Source of the DNA: JAFDVL01 sp963794955
GTDB lineage: Bacteria; Acidobacteriota; Blastocatellia; RBC074
Assembly (NCBI GenBank): GCA_963794955.1
Contig: CAWCGF010000025.1
Coordinates: 62,001-126,000, forward strand
Reading direction: 5' to 3'
DNA: 64,000 nt
In this document: positions 22,606 through 31,292 of the stretch, piece after piece
Position numbering within the stretch: the first letter of the stretch is position 1
Layout: each line of letters starts with the position of its first letter
Program-made: the position numbers and the translations under genes
The notes under the pieces: generated by a model
The model's input: the letters and a program-made list of their open reading frames with translations, nothing else
Databases searched by the model: none
What the model was told of the DNA's origin: nothing

Positions 22606-23598
22606 TTAAAAGCGGACGCGCACCAGGCCTTCGTCAGCGACGATGGCTTGTAGCAAAGTGCCGGATTGCAGGTTTTTCACTTGAATGCGGTCGCCGATGC
22701 GGCCTGCGGCGCGGGCTTCGCCTGTGACCATAATTTGCAAGGGGCCTGATTGTCCAAGGATGCGCACTTGATCGCCCGGATGCACCACGATTTCGGCACT
22801 GATCGCCTCCGTGGTAATCGCATCGCCGCGCCTGAAATCGCGCCGTGCCGCCATTCCGCGCAATCGCTCCGGCTCAATGACGTAGCTGCTCAAGGGGCGT
22901 TCCAGCCGTTTTACTTCCTGCTTGAAATGTTCGGGTCGTAAGCGCGTATTGGCGGCAATTTCACGCGCGGCCACCAAGACCGGTGCGAAGGCCTCCACCT
23001 GTGCCGCCACATTGAAGCGTTTGACGGCGCGGCCTTCCTGTCGCAATTCCACAAACACGGTGAAAGGCGAAAACAGATCGCGCACGGTGTTTGTGGTCGC
23101 GCGGATTTCGAGCTTGCCGGAAGGTGCTTCGATCAAGGCAGGCATGTCCAGTCGTGCTAAACGCGCGGTTGCGCCGGAAGCATTTAGTTCGCTCAAGGTC
23201 ACGCGCTCAATCTCTTCTCGCACTAAGGCGAGATCAAGGGTTTGTGCCGCGCGCCGCACCAAAATCACGGCGGGCGAGACCACTTCGACAGTCCCAGCGG
23301 GAAAGCCTGCGGCGTTGATCGCCAGCACAATTTGCTCGCGCTTGATTTCGCGCACAGTTCCGATGCCGGGCGCATAGCCGAGCGTCACAGCGCGCAAGCG
23401 TGCGGTCGTTTCCGCCTCGCTGGCGCGCACCTCAGCCACTGTGCCTAAATCCAGCCGATCCTGCTGGGCGATGGTTTCTGCCGCAACCTGCACCACCGGC
23501 GGCGCGCCGCTCTTCGCAACCTGTGGCTTTGCCGGACTCGGAAACGCCAATACCGCCAGTGCCAGGCTGAGGAAAATTGTTTGCTTCTCAATCCTCAT
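22606..23598 (-). CDS. flgA: Flagellar P-ring assembly chaperone FlgA
   Basis: FlgA is the periplasmic chaperone for P-ring formation. The 330-residue protein has a signal peptide and a C-terminal SAF-like domain (ARREIAANTRLRPEHFKQEVKRLERPLSSYV, ARRDFRRGDAITTEAI, VVHPGDQVRILGQSGPLQIMVTGEARAAGRIGDRIQVKNLQSGTLLQAIV). This last part is the family signature. The N-terminal half (to ~190) is longer than in enteric FlgA. The start overlaps flgG by 4 bp. Confidence 0.94.
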   Translation of the reverse strand: MRIEKQTIFLSLALAVLAFPSPAKPQVAKSGAPPVVQVAAETIAQQDRLDLGTVAEVRASEAETTARLRAVTLGYAPGIGTVREIKREQIVLAINAAGFPAGTVEVVSPAVILVRRAAQTLDLALVREEIERVTLSELNASGATARLARLDMPALIEAPSGKLEIRATTNTVRDLFSPFTVFVELRQEGRAVKRFNVAAQVEAFAPVLVAAREIAANTRLRPEHFKQEVKRLERPLSSYVIEPERLRGMAARRDFRRGDAITTEAISAEIVVHPGDQVRILGQSGPLQIMVTGEARAAGRIGDRIQVKNLQSGTLLQAIVADEGLVRVRF

Positions 23599-24383
23599 GA
23601 AACAGCTTGATTGATCGTGCCGAGCATCCGGTCAGCCGCCGTGATGACCTTGGAATTGGTTTCGTAAATCCGCTGCGCGGAAATCATGTTGACCAACTCT
23701 TCCACGACATTCACGTTCGAGCCTTCGATATAGCCCTGATTGACCCGGCCTAGCCCTTGCGTGTCAGGTGCAGCAACGATGGCTGGACCGGAAGCGGCAG
23801 TTTCTTTGAAAAGGTTACGACCCAACGATTCCATCCCTGCCGGATTGGCAAAGCTGGCGAGTTGAAGCTGTCCGATGTTTTGCGCATTCACTTGTCCGGT
23901 GACAGTGATGCTAACCGTGCCGTCATTACCCACACTGATCGAGGTCGCTTCGCGCGGAATCGTGATGGCAGGTTCTAAGGTTTCGCCCGTAGCCGTGACC
24001 ACTTGTCCTTGTGCATTCAAGTGAAAGGAACCCGCGCGCGTGTACGAGAGTTCTCCGTTGGTTTGTCGCACCTGAAAGAAACCGCTACCTTCAATCACAA
24101 GGTCAAGCGGGTTTTGCGTTTGGTGAAAATCTCCTTGCAAAAAGATGCGCTCGCTGGAAATAACGCGCGCGCCCAAGCCAATTTGCAGCCCCACCGGCAG
24201 CGTCGTGGAAGCGTTGGCAGAAGCGCCGGGCGCACGATGCGTTTGATAAAGCAGGTCTTGAAATTCCAGGCGGACGCGCTTGAACCCAATAGTGGAGGCG
24301 TTCGCCAGGTTATTCGCAATGTTGTCTACGTTCATTTGCTGCACGCCCATGCCTGTGGCAGCCGTATAAAGTGCTCGATACAT
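23595..24383 (-). CDS. flgG: Flagellar distal rod protein FlgG
   Basis: FlgG builds the distal rod. The 262-residue protein starts MYRALYTAATGMGVQQMNVDNIANNLANASTIGFKR and ends with the FlgG-type SNVNVVEELVNMISAQRIYETNSKVITAADRMLGTINQ. The YTAATGMGVQQMNVDNIANN opening distinguishes it from FlgF and FlgE. Length is standard. flgA follows with a 4-bp overlap, flgF precedes it across a 101-bp gap. Confidence 0.98.
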   Translation of the reverse strand: MYRALYTAATGMGVQQMNVDNIANNLANASTIGFKRVRLEFQDLLYQTHRAPGASANASTTLPVGLQIGLGARVISSERIFLQGDFHQTQNPLDLVIEGSGFFQVRQTNGELSYTRAGSFHLNAQGQVVTATGETLEPAITIPREATSISVGNDGTVSITVTGQVNAQNIGQLQLASFANPAGMESLGRNLFKETAASGPAIVAAPDTQGLGRVNQGYIEGSNVNVVEELVNMISAQRIYETNSKVITAADRMLGTINQAVS

Positions 24384-24389
24384 AAAACC

Positions 24390-24484
24390 CTTTCATTTGT
24401 CAGTTGTCATCTGTCACTGATTATTAGCCTTGGAAAAACAAACTCCTACGTCCTGAGACCTATTGCCAATGACTAATGACCAAA
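24390..24484. repeat. TTTGTCAGTTGTCATCTGTCA repeat between flgF and flgG
   Basis: The gap has TTTGTCAGTTGTCATCTGTCACTG at one end and CCAATGACTAATGACCAAATC at the other. These reuse the words of the elements at 8826, 14085 and 6522. The arms are only partly complementary. Confidence 0.55.
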
Positions 24485-25261
24485 TCATATTCGGCCAATT
24501 TCAGTTGCCACCTTGCGTCCCAGATCATTCATCATCAGCGTGACGGAACGTTGCAACGAATCAAACTCGCGTGAATTTTGCATCATTGTGGCCATTTCGC
24601 TGACCACATTGACATTCGACATTTCCAACGTGCCTTGCAACACGCGGGTGCCAAACGCTTCTTGCGCTGGGGCGTTATCCTTTAGCATAAACATGGTTTC
24701 GCCCTCTTTCTCCAAGGCGGTGCCGGGATTATCAAAGCGAACGACACGTAATTTGCCGATCACTTGTCCATCCGCTGATACGCTGCCATCGGCACCGATG
24801 CCCAGGTTACTTTTACCTGGTGGCACTGCAATCGGGCCAGCCTCGCCCACGACCAAATCTCCTTGCTGCGTAACCAACTGCCTGGCAGCATTCAGCGTAA
24901 AAGCTCCGGCGCGCGTATAGCGTTCGCCGCGCGGCGTTTGCACTACCAAAAAGCCTGCCCCATCCAGCGCCACATCCAGCGGTCGGCCCGTTTCCCGAAA
25001 GGAACCTGTGGCAAAATCGGTGACGCCACCCGACAGAATCCCAAAAACGCGATTACCGGAATCTTCTGTTCCAGTCGCCCCAGCCGTCCCCGTCGTCTGC
25101 GCCCGCAAAAGCGCCGCCTCAGACACCTCAATCGAATGGTGAAACAAACGATTGGCTTTGAAGCCACCCGTCGAAGCATTGGCAATATTATTGGCAATGG
25201 TGTCCAGCGTTTGCTGGCGCGCACGCATCCCCAAAAATGCCGAGTACAGTCCCGTATTCAT
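24485..25261 (-). CDS. flgF: Flagellar proximal rod protein FlgF
   Basis: FlgF is the proximal-side rod protein next to FlgG. From the ATG at 25261 it has 258 residues, with the N-terminal NTGLYSAFLGMRARQQTLDTIANNIANASTGGFKANR and a C-terminal QGTLEMSNVNVVSEMATMMQNSREFDSLQRSVTLMMNDLGRK. I chose 25261 over 25276 because GGAG lies 7-10 nt upstream of it. The stop of the preceding DUF2802-like gene falls just 5 bp upstream, so the two are coupled. Confidence 0.92.
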   Translation of the reverse strand: MNTGLYSAFLGMRARQQTLDTIANNIANASTGGFKANRLFHHSIEVSEAALLRAQTTGTAGATGTEDSGNRVFGILSGGVTDFATGSFRETGRPLDVALDGAGFLVVQTPRGERYTRAGAFTLNAARQLVTQQGDLVVGEAGPIAVPPGKSNLGIGADGSVSADGQVIGKLRVVRFDNPGTALEKEGETMFMLKDNAPAQEAFGTRVLQGTLEMSNVNVVSEMATMMQNSREFDSLQRSVTLMMNDLGRKVATEIGRI

Positions 25262-25265
25262 AAGT

Positions 25266-25700
25266 TTAATCTCCAAATCTCGGATTGCTCATTCTGATAA
25301 TCAAAGCGACTTCGCCGTGTGGCATGCCCAGGGTTTGGGCAATCGCTTTCACGTCCATCCCGCGTCGTGCCAATGTCAAGACACGATGCCGACGCTCCGT
25401 AACACTTTGGCGCGGGCCGCTTGGTGACGCAGCGGCAGCAGCCGTGGCAGTGGCAGGTTCCGGCGCGCGTGGCGCTTGGGGCAAAGGTTGACCAATGCGT
25501 TGCAATTGCGCATTGGTATGTTGTGCCACAGCTTCGAGATTGTGCCGAATCTCATTCAAGCGGTAATTCATATCGTTCGCCAGCGATTGCTGGCTGTTAT
25601 TCGCTGCTTGCAATTTCCGCGCGAGTACAACCACTGCGACCCCTGCGCCGATAGAAAGTATGATGCCAGCAAAAGCGATCACTGCGATGAGTTGCTCCAT
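25266..25700 (-). CDS. DUF2802/DUF6115-like membrane-anchored helix-turn-helix protein
   Basis: The 144-residue protein has one N-terminal membrane helix (about residues 5-27), a helical cytoplasmic part (NNSQQSLANDMNYRLNEIRHNLEAVAQ), an Ala/Pro-rich linker and a C-terminal helix-turn-helix-like segment (RVLTLARRGMDVKAIAQTLGMPHGEVALIIRM). That layout is what I recall for the poorly characterised DUF2802/DUF6115 proteins found in flagellar loci of other bacteria. It is coupled to flgF and is preceded by a 127-bp gap, so it may head the flgF-G-A-H-I-J transcript. Function unknown; the family name is from memory. Confidence 0.65.
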   Translation of the reverse strand: MEQLIAVIAFAGIILSIGAGVAVVVLARKLQAANNSQQSLANDMNYRLNEIRHNLEAVAQHTNAQLQRIGQPLPQAPRAPEPATATAAAAASPSGPRQSVTERRHRVLTLARRGMDVKAIAQTLGMPHGEVALIIRMSNPRFGD

Positions 25701-25827
25701 AATTCATCCTGTCGTTGGGGCGAGAGAAAAGAGGGAAAAGCAAAAGGCAAAAGTGGGAAGCGGAAGCAAAGCCTTGTCTGAATTTCTAAAATTAAGCGCC
25801 GACCTTTAACTTTTGCCAGTTGCTTTC

Positions 25828-26841
25828 TCATTGGGGTTTTGTGAGCGATAACCGTCGTTCTTCGAGTTGCCCAATTTCGGTAATGCAAACACCGTAATAC
25901 CCATCTACCACGACGACGGAACCGCGTGCGAGCGGACGATTGTTGACGAGCAATTCGACCGGCTCATCTACTTGCCGATTAAGTTCGATCATTGAGCCGA
26001 CTCCGATACGCACCAATTCGCGGAGTGGAATATGGGTCAGCCCAAACCGTACGACGACTTCCAGTTCCACATCCAGTAATCGCTCCATGTTGCGCCCCGC
26101 ATCATCTAAAGGCGGGCTGGAAGCACGCCCTTTGGTGGCAGAAGTAACGATGTTCATGCCGCTCGTAGCCGCCGCTGTCATGACCGAAGCGGACATGGGC
26201 ATATTCAGCTCCGGTAGATCCATCATCCCTGAAGCGGTCCTGGACGTAGTTATCTCTGGCACAGGCACGGCCCCAGAAGTGGGTGCCGCTTTCGTGGGGG
26301 AAGCTGCCCCCGTCAAAGCTTCAATCGTTCCCTGCGGCGCATACAACACCACCATTTCGGTGATGAGACTCCCACTAATATCCAGTGTAAAGGTATTGAC
26401 CCAGGCCCACTCTCCTACCACCTTTTCCAAGTAAGTAGCCGGTGCCGAAGTAACCTCTGCCAAATCAATATGAGCTACCTCACCAAACGTAATCGGTGCA
26501 GTGGCGGTGCGTTGCAAAGCTGTCGCCGCTACGTCAAACGCGGCGCTCACGACTGACTTCATGGCGCTGCCGCGCACATTGAACATGAATTGCTGAACTT
26601 CCTCACAATCCTCTTTTTTGAAGAGACAGAGAAGGATGCCCGACAACTCACCGAAACATGGCACCGCAAAGGTGACCGGAAAACCGCGGGCCGCCGCTAA
26701 CGCAGGTTTCACGCTCTCGCCGATGACTTCCTGCTGCGTCACTAAGGTGAGCGCGGAAGAACACCCCAATATATTAGGAACCGCTTCGCCCCAGGCAGTG
26801 GCGAAGGCATCAATTAGTTGTTTCTCAAGTGGTTCTGACAT
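25828..26841 (-). CDS. fliY: FliY/FliN-type flagellar motor switch protein
   Basis: The C-terminal ~80 residues are a SpoA/FliN domain (LLDVELEVVVRFGLTHIPLRELVRIGVGSMIELNR, then PLARGSVVVVDGYYGVCITEI). The N-terminal ~190 residues resemble the CheC-like or FliM-middle-like part of FliY proteins (VPCFGELSGILLCLFKKEDCEEVQQFMF), joined by a Thr/Ala/Pro-rich linker. It is 337 residues from the ATG at 26841, which begins MSEPLEKQL; no clear Shine-Dalgarno is visible. It follows fliM by 47 bp. Whether it acts as a CheY-P phosphatase as in Bacillus cannot be told. Confidence 0.82.
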   Translation of the reverse strand: MSEPLEKQLIDAFATAWGEAVPNILGCSSALTLVTQQEVIGESVKPALAAARGFPVTFAVPCFGELSGILLCLFKKEDCEEVQQFMFNVRGSAMKSVVSAAFDVAATALQRTATAPITFGEVAHIDLAEVTSAPATYLEKVVGEWAWVNTFTLDISGSLITEMVVLYAPQGTIEALTGAASPTKAAPTSGAVPVPEITTSRTASGMMDLPELNMPMSASVMTAAATSGMNIVTSATKGRASSPPLDDAGRNMERLLDVELEVVVRFGLTHIPLRELVRIGVGSMIELNRQVDEPVELLVNNRPLARGSVVVVDGYYGVCITEIGQLEERRLSLTKPQ

Positions 26842-26888
26842 AAGACAAAAAAAGACAAAATGAAGATGAGGCAAATTTCCAGGGGCCG

Positions 26889-27851
26889 CTAAAACTCCTC
26901 ACTTAACCCGGTGATGTTCACCACCGTGCGGCGTTCCTGCGCGAGCAAATCGCCTTGAAATTTGACGACTCCTCCCACGCTTACTTCAACAGCTTGGTCT
27001 ACGCGATGATCAAGGCGTAATACATCGCCCGGCGACAAATTCAGCAGATCGTCTATCGCCGCTCTGGTGCCACGCAATTCTGCTGCGACTGGAAAGCGGA
27101 TATTCGCCACCATATCGAGTAACGCACGGGTTTGATCCGGTGGTACTTCGCGGCTGCGTGAATACACGGATTGATTCAGGTTCTGGATAATGGGTTCCAG
27201 CGTGATGGCTGGCAAACACAAACTCATCGTGCCGCGCGCCTCCGCAATTTGCACTTGAAAGACAATCGTCAGCACCGCTTCATTCGGCGCGACGATCTGC
27301 AGCATTTGCGGGCGCGTTTCCCGTCCCAGCACTTGCAGATCAAGCTCGGCCAGCGGCTTCCATGTGGTGCGCAAATCATCCGTCACGACTTTCAAAAACC
27401 CTTCGAGGATGCGTTGTTCAATCTCCGTGACAGCGCGCGGCTCATCCATATCCTGTCCGAGTCCGCCCAACAATCGGTCAATGACAGGGAAGGCAACGGA
27501 GGGACTCAGTTCAATCGCAGCCACGCCTGGCAACGGATTCATCGAAAGGGTGAACAAGGCCGTTGGGTCTGTTAGTCCTTGCAAATATTCGGCATACGCC
27601 TGCTGCTCTACCGACAGTAAGGTAACGGCAGACATCGTGCGCATCAGCACCGGCAAGCTGGAGGACAGGCTGTGGGCAAATAGGTCGTGCATCAAATACA
27701 GCGAACGAATTTGCTCGCGCGGAATGCGATCCGGGCGACGAAAGTTATACGGCAAGACGCGGCGGCGCTTGTTCGATTCGAACGCGCCATTGTCGTTGTG
27801 TTCCAACAACGAGGACATCTCTTCTTTTGTAAGTAGGTCGTGACTTGTCAT
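26889..27851 (-). CDS. fliM: Flagellar motor switch protein FliM
   Basis: FliM is the middle C-ring protein that receives CheY-P. The 320 residues open with the CheY-P-binding segment LTKEEMSSLLEH (compare LSQDEIDALL). They continue with the middle domain (LYLMHDLFAHSLSSSLPVLMRTMSAV, GGLGQDMDEPRAVTEIEQRILEGF) and end with a SpoA domain (LLNLSPGDVLRLDHRVDQAVEVSVGGVVKFQGDL). It lies 15 bp after fliA and before fliY. Confidence 0.96.
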   Translation of the reverse strand: MTSHDLLTKEEMSSLLEHNDNGAFESNKRRRVLPYNFRRPDRIPREQIRSLYLMHDLFAHSLSSSLPVLMRTMSAVTLLSVEQQAYAEYLQGLTDPTALFTLSMNPLPGVAAIELSPSVAFPVIDRLLGGLGQDMDEPRAVTEIEQRILEGFLKVVTDDLRTTWKPLAELDLQVLGRETRPQMLQIVAPNEAVLTIVFQVQIAEARGTMSLCLPAITLEPIIQNLNQSVYSRSREVPPDQTRALLDMVANIRFPVAAELRGTRAAIDDLLNLSPGDVLRLDHRVDQAVEVSVGGVVKFQGDLLAQERRTVVNITGLSEEF

Positions 27852-27866
27852 GTCTTTCGTTCGTGT

Positions 27867-28649
27867 TTATTTGTTTTTCGCCAAGACCGCCCGTAAGTGA
27901 ATCAAGGCCTGCGTATGAATTTGCGAAACCCGCGATTCAGTTAATCCCAGCACCGCGCCAGTTTCTTTCATGGTCAGTTCTTCGACATAGTAAAGCGCGA
28001 CGACTTGCCGTTCGCGCTCCGGTAACCGATGGATCGCCGCTATCAGATTTTCGCGGGTTTCCTGCCGCTCATACTCCATTAGGGGCGAGAGGTCAGGATT
28101 GTCCGGCACTTGCCAGGCATTCGTTCCGGTGGCGCTCTCATCGTGGTTATCCAGTTCCACCAACGTTAGCCCGCGCAATTCTCCCAGCAAGTTTTGAAAG
28201 GCAGATAATTCCAAACCGAGTGCATCGGCCAATTCTTCTTCTTCGGCCATGCGGCCTTTTTCCTGCTCGATTTTTCGCGCTGCCACTTCGATCTCTCTGG
28301 CCCGTGCCCGCAACGAGCGCGAAGACCAATCCAATTCGCGCAAGCTATCCAGCATCGCCCCGCGAATGCGCGTTTCGGCGTACGTCTTAAACTGTACCCC
28401 GCGCAACTCATCATATTTCTCGACCGCATCCAATAAGCCTAAAACGCCTGCGCCGATTAGGTCATCGCGATCCACCGAAGGCGGCAATTTGGCTAACATT
28501 CGTTCCGCGATATAACGCACCTGCGGCAGATGCAGTTCAATCAGAGCCTGCCGATCAATGCTGGCAGGCAAATTACTTTTCGCTTTCTGATTGGCAGTGG
28601 CGTAAATAGCGGTCAAGGTCATCTTAGGCGTCATGGCGTAAGGCAACAT
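27867..28649 (-). CDS. fliA: Flagellar sigma factor FliA (sigma-28)
   Basis: FliA directs RNA polymerase to late flagellar promoters. The 260-residue protein has sigma regions 2 (LPPSVDRDDLIGAGVLGLLDAVEKYDELRGVQFKTYAETRIRGAMLDSLRELDW), 3, and 4 (LPERERQVVALYYVEELTMKETGAVLGLTESRVSQIHTQALIHLR), in the arrangement of sigma-28. Three in-frame ATGs (28649, 28634, 28622) are possible starts and none has a decisive Shine-Dalgarno. It is cotranscribed with flhA-flhF-flhG, whose promoter looks sigma-54 dependent. Two matching sigma-28 promoters lie in the window. Confidence 0.95.
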   Translation of the reverse strand: MLPYAMTPKMTLTAIYATANQKAKSNLPASIDRQALIELHLPQVRYIAERMLAKLPPSVDRDDLIGAGVLGLLDAVEKYDELRGVQFKTYAETRIRGAMLDSLRELDWSSRSLRARAREIEVAARKIEQEKGRMAEEEELADALGLELSAFQNLLGELRGLTLVELDNHDESATGTNAWQVPDNPDLSPLMEYERQETRENLIAAIHRLPERERQVVALYYVEELTMKETGAVLGLTESRVSQIHTQALIHLRAVLAKNK

Positions 28650-28689
28650 TTGGTTCTCGTCAGGGCAGGCAGCGTAGCGGGTTGCAGCA

Positions 28690-29604
28690 TCACTGATCAG
28701 CGGAGGTCAGCACGCTCCAGAACGAGGCTTTCTTTTTCTCGTTCAGCTTGGCCTGACTGATCTCCAGATGCCGGGCAATCAACCGCAGGGCGCGGCTGGC
28801 CGGGGTTTCCGGCGCATAATGCACGACGGGTCGTTGTTCGCGCACGGCCTCAATTAACGCTGAATCGTGCGGGATTGTACCCAGAAATTCGATGTCACGA
28901 TTGAGGAAGCGCGCGGTGGTCATTCGTAATTGTTTGAAGATGTGATCTGCATCGCCTAAATCAACGACATCATTGACCACGATGCGGATGCGCGTATCGG
29001 GAGCGGCTTGATGCATCAGCTTAATCGTCGCGTACGCATCCACTAAGGCGGTGGGATCCGGTGTGGTCACGATGATCGCCTCAGCAACCGCTTTGAGAAT
29101 GCCAATGACATTGCCAGCAATGCCAGCAGCAGTGTCAATAATCATGAAATCGGAATCCGTTTCAATCGCCCGCAATTCCGCAATCAGCCGCGCATGCTGA
29201 TCCAGCGTTAAGCTGGAGAGTTCGGCCACTCCGCTGCCGCCGGGAATCAAGCGCAAGCCAGGCGTGACTTCGATCTCGACTTCCGGCAACGTGCGCTGTC
29301 CTGTCAAGACGTGGCCTAAATGATATTTGGGCGAAATGCCCAAGAGGACATCGGCATTGGCCAGGGCCATGTCCGCATCCAGCAAAGTAACGCGATGCCC
29401 CAGAGCCGCGAGTTCTAACGCCACGTTTACCGCCACATTCGATTTTCCAACCCCACCCTTGCCACTTGCGACAGCAATGGTTTGCGCAAGTTTGGCCCCT
29501 GACCAGTAGGTCTCCGTCGCAGGTATCGTGGCCAGTGGCGAGAGGCCCCTTTCCGTCGAAATGGCAGCCATGAGTCGAAGAGTTGTCGCTTGATCAATAA
29601 TCAT
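28690..29604 (-). CDS. flhG: Flagellar number regulator FlhG (FleN/YlxH, MinD-like ATPase)
   Basis: FlhG is a MinD-type ATPase that limits flagellar number and activates the FlhF GTPase. From the ATG at 29604 it has 304 residues. It begins with the DQAxxLR activator motif (DQATTLR), followed by the deviant Walker A (ASGKGGVGKSN), LLDADMALANADVLLG and the switch motif FMIIDTAAGI. The frame is open 13 codons farther up, but only this start places the activator motif at the N-terminus. It directly follows flhF, the standard pairing. Confidence 0.95.
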   Translation of the reverse strand: MIIDQATTLRLMAAISTERGLSPLATIPATETYWSGAKLAQTIAVASGKGGVGKSNVAVNVALELAALGHRVTLLDADMALANADVLLGISPKYHLGHVLTGQRTLPEVEIEVTPGLRLIPGGSGVAELSSLTLDQHARLIAELRAIETDSDFMIIDTAAGIAGNVIGILKAVAEAIIVTTPDPTALVDAYATIKLMHQAAPDTRIRIVVNDVVDLGDADHIFKQLRMTTARFLNRDIEFLGTIPHDSALIEAVREQRPVVHYAPETPASRALRLIARHLEISQAKLNEKKKASFWSVLTSADQ

Positions 29605-29655
29605 TTTATCTTTCTGAACCGTTAGTTGTGAGGCGTGCAGCACGCACGGCTAACA

Positions 29656-31236
29656 CTACTGAATAGCGAATGCCGCCCGCACTACACGGGCAGCGAATGA
29701 AAGTGGGGTAGCGCGTTCCAGGTCTTCTGGAACGCGTTGCCCGGAACAAAGGTAAGCGAGTGGAAGACCCGAATCTTTGGCGACACTGACCGCCGCGCCA
29801 GGACGTGACGTTTCATCCATCTTTGTCAGGATGAGTTGATTCGGACCGAAGGGGGAAAATTGTCGCACCGTCGTGTGGGCATCCACCGGGTGCGTCGTGG
29901 CCGGTAAAACCAACATCTTGAGCATGTCCTCGCATTCGCGCAGATAGTTGCCCAAATCCATCTCGTCGGCGAGATCAGAAGGACTGCGACCAGCGGTATC
30001 AATCAAGACAGTCGCGCCTCCGCTGTAGCGGCGCACAAGCGTATCTAATTCGCGCACCGAATGCGCAATATGATAGCCCGCGCCAATAATTTCGGCGTAG
30101 ATGCGCAACTGCTCAGTGGCCGCGATACGGAAGGTGTCCAGTGTCACAAGCACAACCCGGCGGCGCAAACGGCAAACGACTTGCGCCGCGAGTTTGGCAA
30201 TCGTCGTCGTTTTCCCGACGCCTGTCGGCCCGATCAAAGCAATGGCGGTGGGTGCCTCCGCACTCCCGATCATTGGCGCTAACGGGTCAATCCCGAAACG
30301 AACCAGCGAAGGTAAGGTGGCCACCAGACCAGCACGTGCCAAAGTTTCGTAATTGCGCATCTGACGCGGCCCATTCGCGCGCCCAGCTCGTACCGCGCCT
30401 CGCGCCAATTCGGGCCGCAAGCCCGCCGCCGTCAGAATCGAATAGATTTCGTAATAGGGCGAGTCGAAAATTTCCGGGTCCGACTCGAAGGTTTCGCGCA
30501 ATTGACTCTTGATGCTTTCCTCGCTGTCCCCTTGTGTCACTTGCCGCGCGACCATCGCGTTCATCGAAAAGTTCAAGGCACGCATCTCTGAGCGCAGCCG
30601 CGCTAACTCTCCATCTGCAGCGGCAGACGCTCCCACAGGTGCCCCCGCAGGTACTGATGCTGTAGCTGCCGCCGTAGCTGCCGTACCACGCGGAACCGCT
30701 GCTGAAGGAGTCGCTGCGGCTGCGGGCGGTGCAGGTTTGGGTTTGCGCATCACTTGTGGAGGCGCATCTGACAACTCAATGCCGCGCGCGGTCAGGCTGG
30801 TAGTTTGATTCTCGCGGGGAAAATCATTAGTTGGCGCTTGACCGGATTGTGCCCGGCGTACTTCCGCACGGGTGGGAGTGGGTTCATTCCCCGCTTCGCT
30901 GGCGTAAGCGCGCGCAGCCAGGGCAGAATACCCCGTTCGTGCCGCCTTCGCGTTGGAAGCCCTCGGACCAGACGTAGCTTTATTGAGCACTCTGGCAGCG
31001 GGCGTATCTTCGCTCAATTCTTCCTCGTCCCAAGTCGTCGCACGCTTTTTCTCGGCGGGCGCGGCTGCCTCATTAGCGGCGACGCGCAATTCAACCAAGG
31101 GCGTCGAGCCAAGCCCCAGAAAACCACCCGCGCGCACTTCTCTGGTTTCAAGCACCAACGCATCTGCGCCGAGTTCCTGTTTCACTTGTTCGAGAGCGGC
31201 GCGCATAGTGGCGGCCCGGTATCGCTTAATATTCAT
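29656..31236 (-). CDS. flhF: Flagellar biosynthesis GTPase FlhF
   Basis: FlhF is an SRP-family GTPase that sets the position of polar flagella. The 526-residue protein has the conserved N-terminal start (MNIKRYRAATMRAALEQVKQELGADALVLETREV) and a long low-complexity Ala/Pro-rich basic region (about 90-210). After an N domain comes the NG GTPase from about residue 330 (GPTGVGKTTTIAKLA, VTLDTFRIAATEQLRIYAEI, DTAGRS, TKMDE). AAAGGTG precedes the ATG. Presence of FlhF and FlhG predicts polar or otherwise numerically controlled flagella; this is inference. Confidence 0.96.
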   Translation of the reverse strand: MNIKRYRAATMRAALEQVKQELGADALVLETREVRAGGFLGLGSTPLVELRVAANEAAAPAEKKRATTWDEEELSEDTPAARVLNKATSGPRASNAKAARTGYSALAARAYASEAGNEPTPTRAEVRRAQSGQAPTNDFPRENQTTSLTARGIELSDAPPQVMRKPKPAPPAAAATPSAAVPRGTAATAAATASVPAGAPVGASAAADGELARLRSEMRALNFSMNAMVARQVTQGDSEESIKSQLRETFESDPEIFDSPYYEIYSILTAAGLRPELARGAVRAGRANGPRQMRNYETLARAGLVATLPSLVRFGIDPLAPMIGSAEAPTAIALIGPTGVGKTTTIAKLAAQVVCRLRRRVVLVTLDTFRIAATEQLRIYAEIIGAGYHIAHSVRELDTLVRRYSGGATVLIDTAGRSPSDLADEMDLGNYLRECEDMLKMLVLPATTHPVDAHTTVRQFSPFGPNQLILTKMDETSRPGAAVSVAKDSGLPLAYLCSGQRVPEDLERATPLSFAARVVRAAFAIQ

Positions 31237-31292
31237 TTTGCACCTTTCGGGGTTTCAGGAATTCCAAGCTGGGAATTCACGCACTAGCTCCA

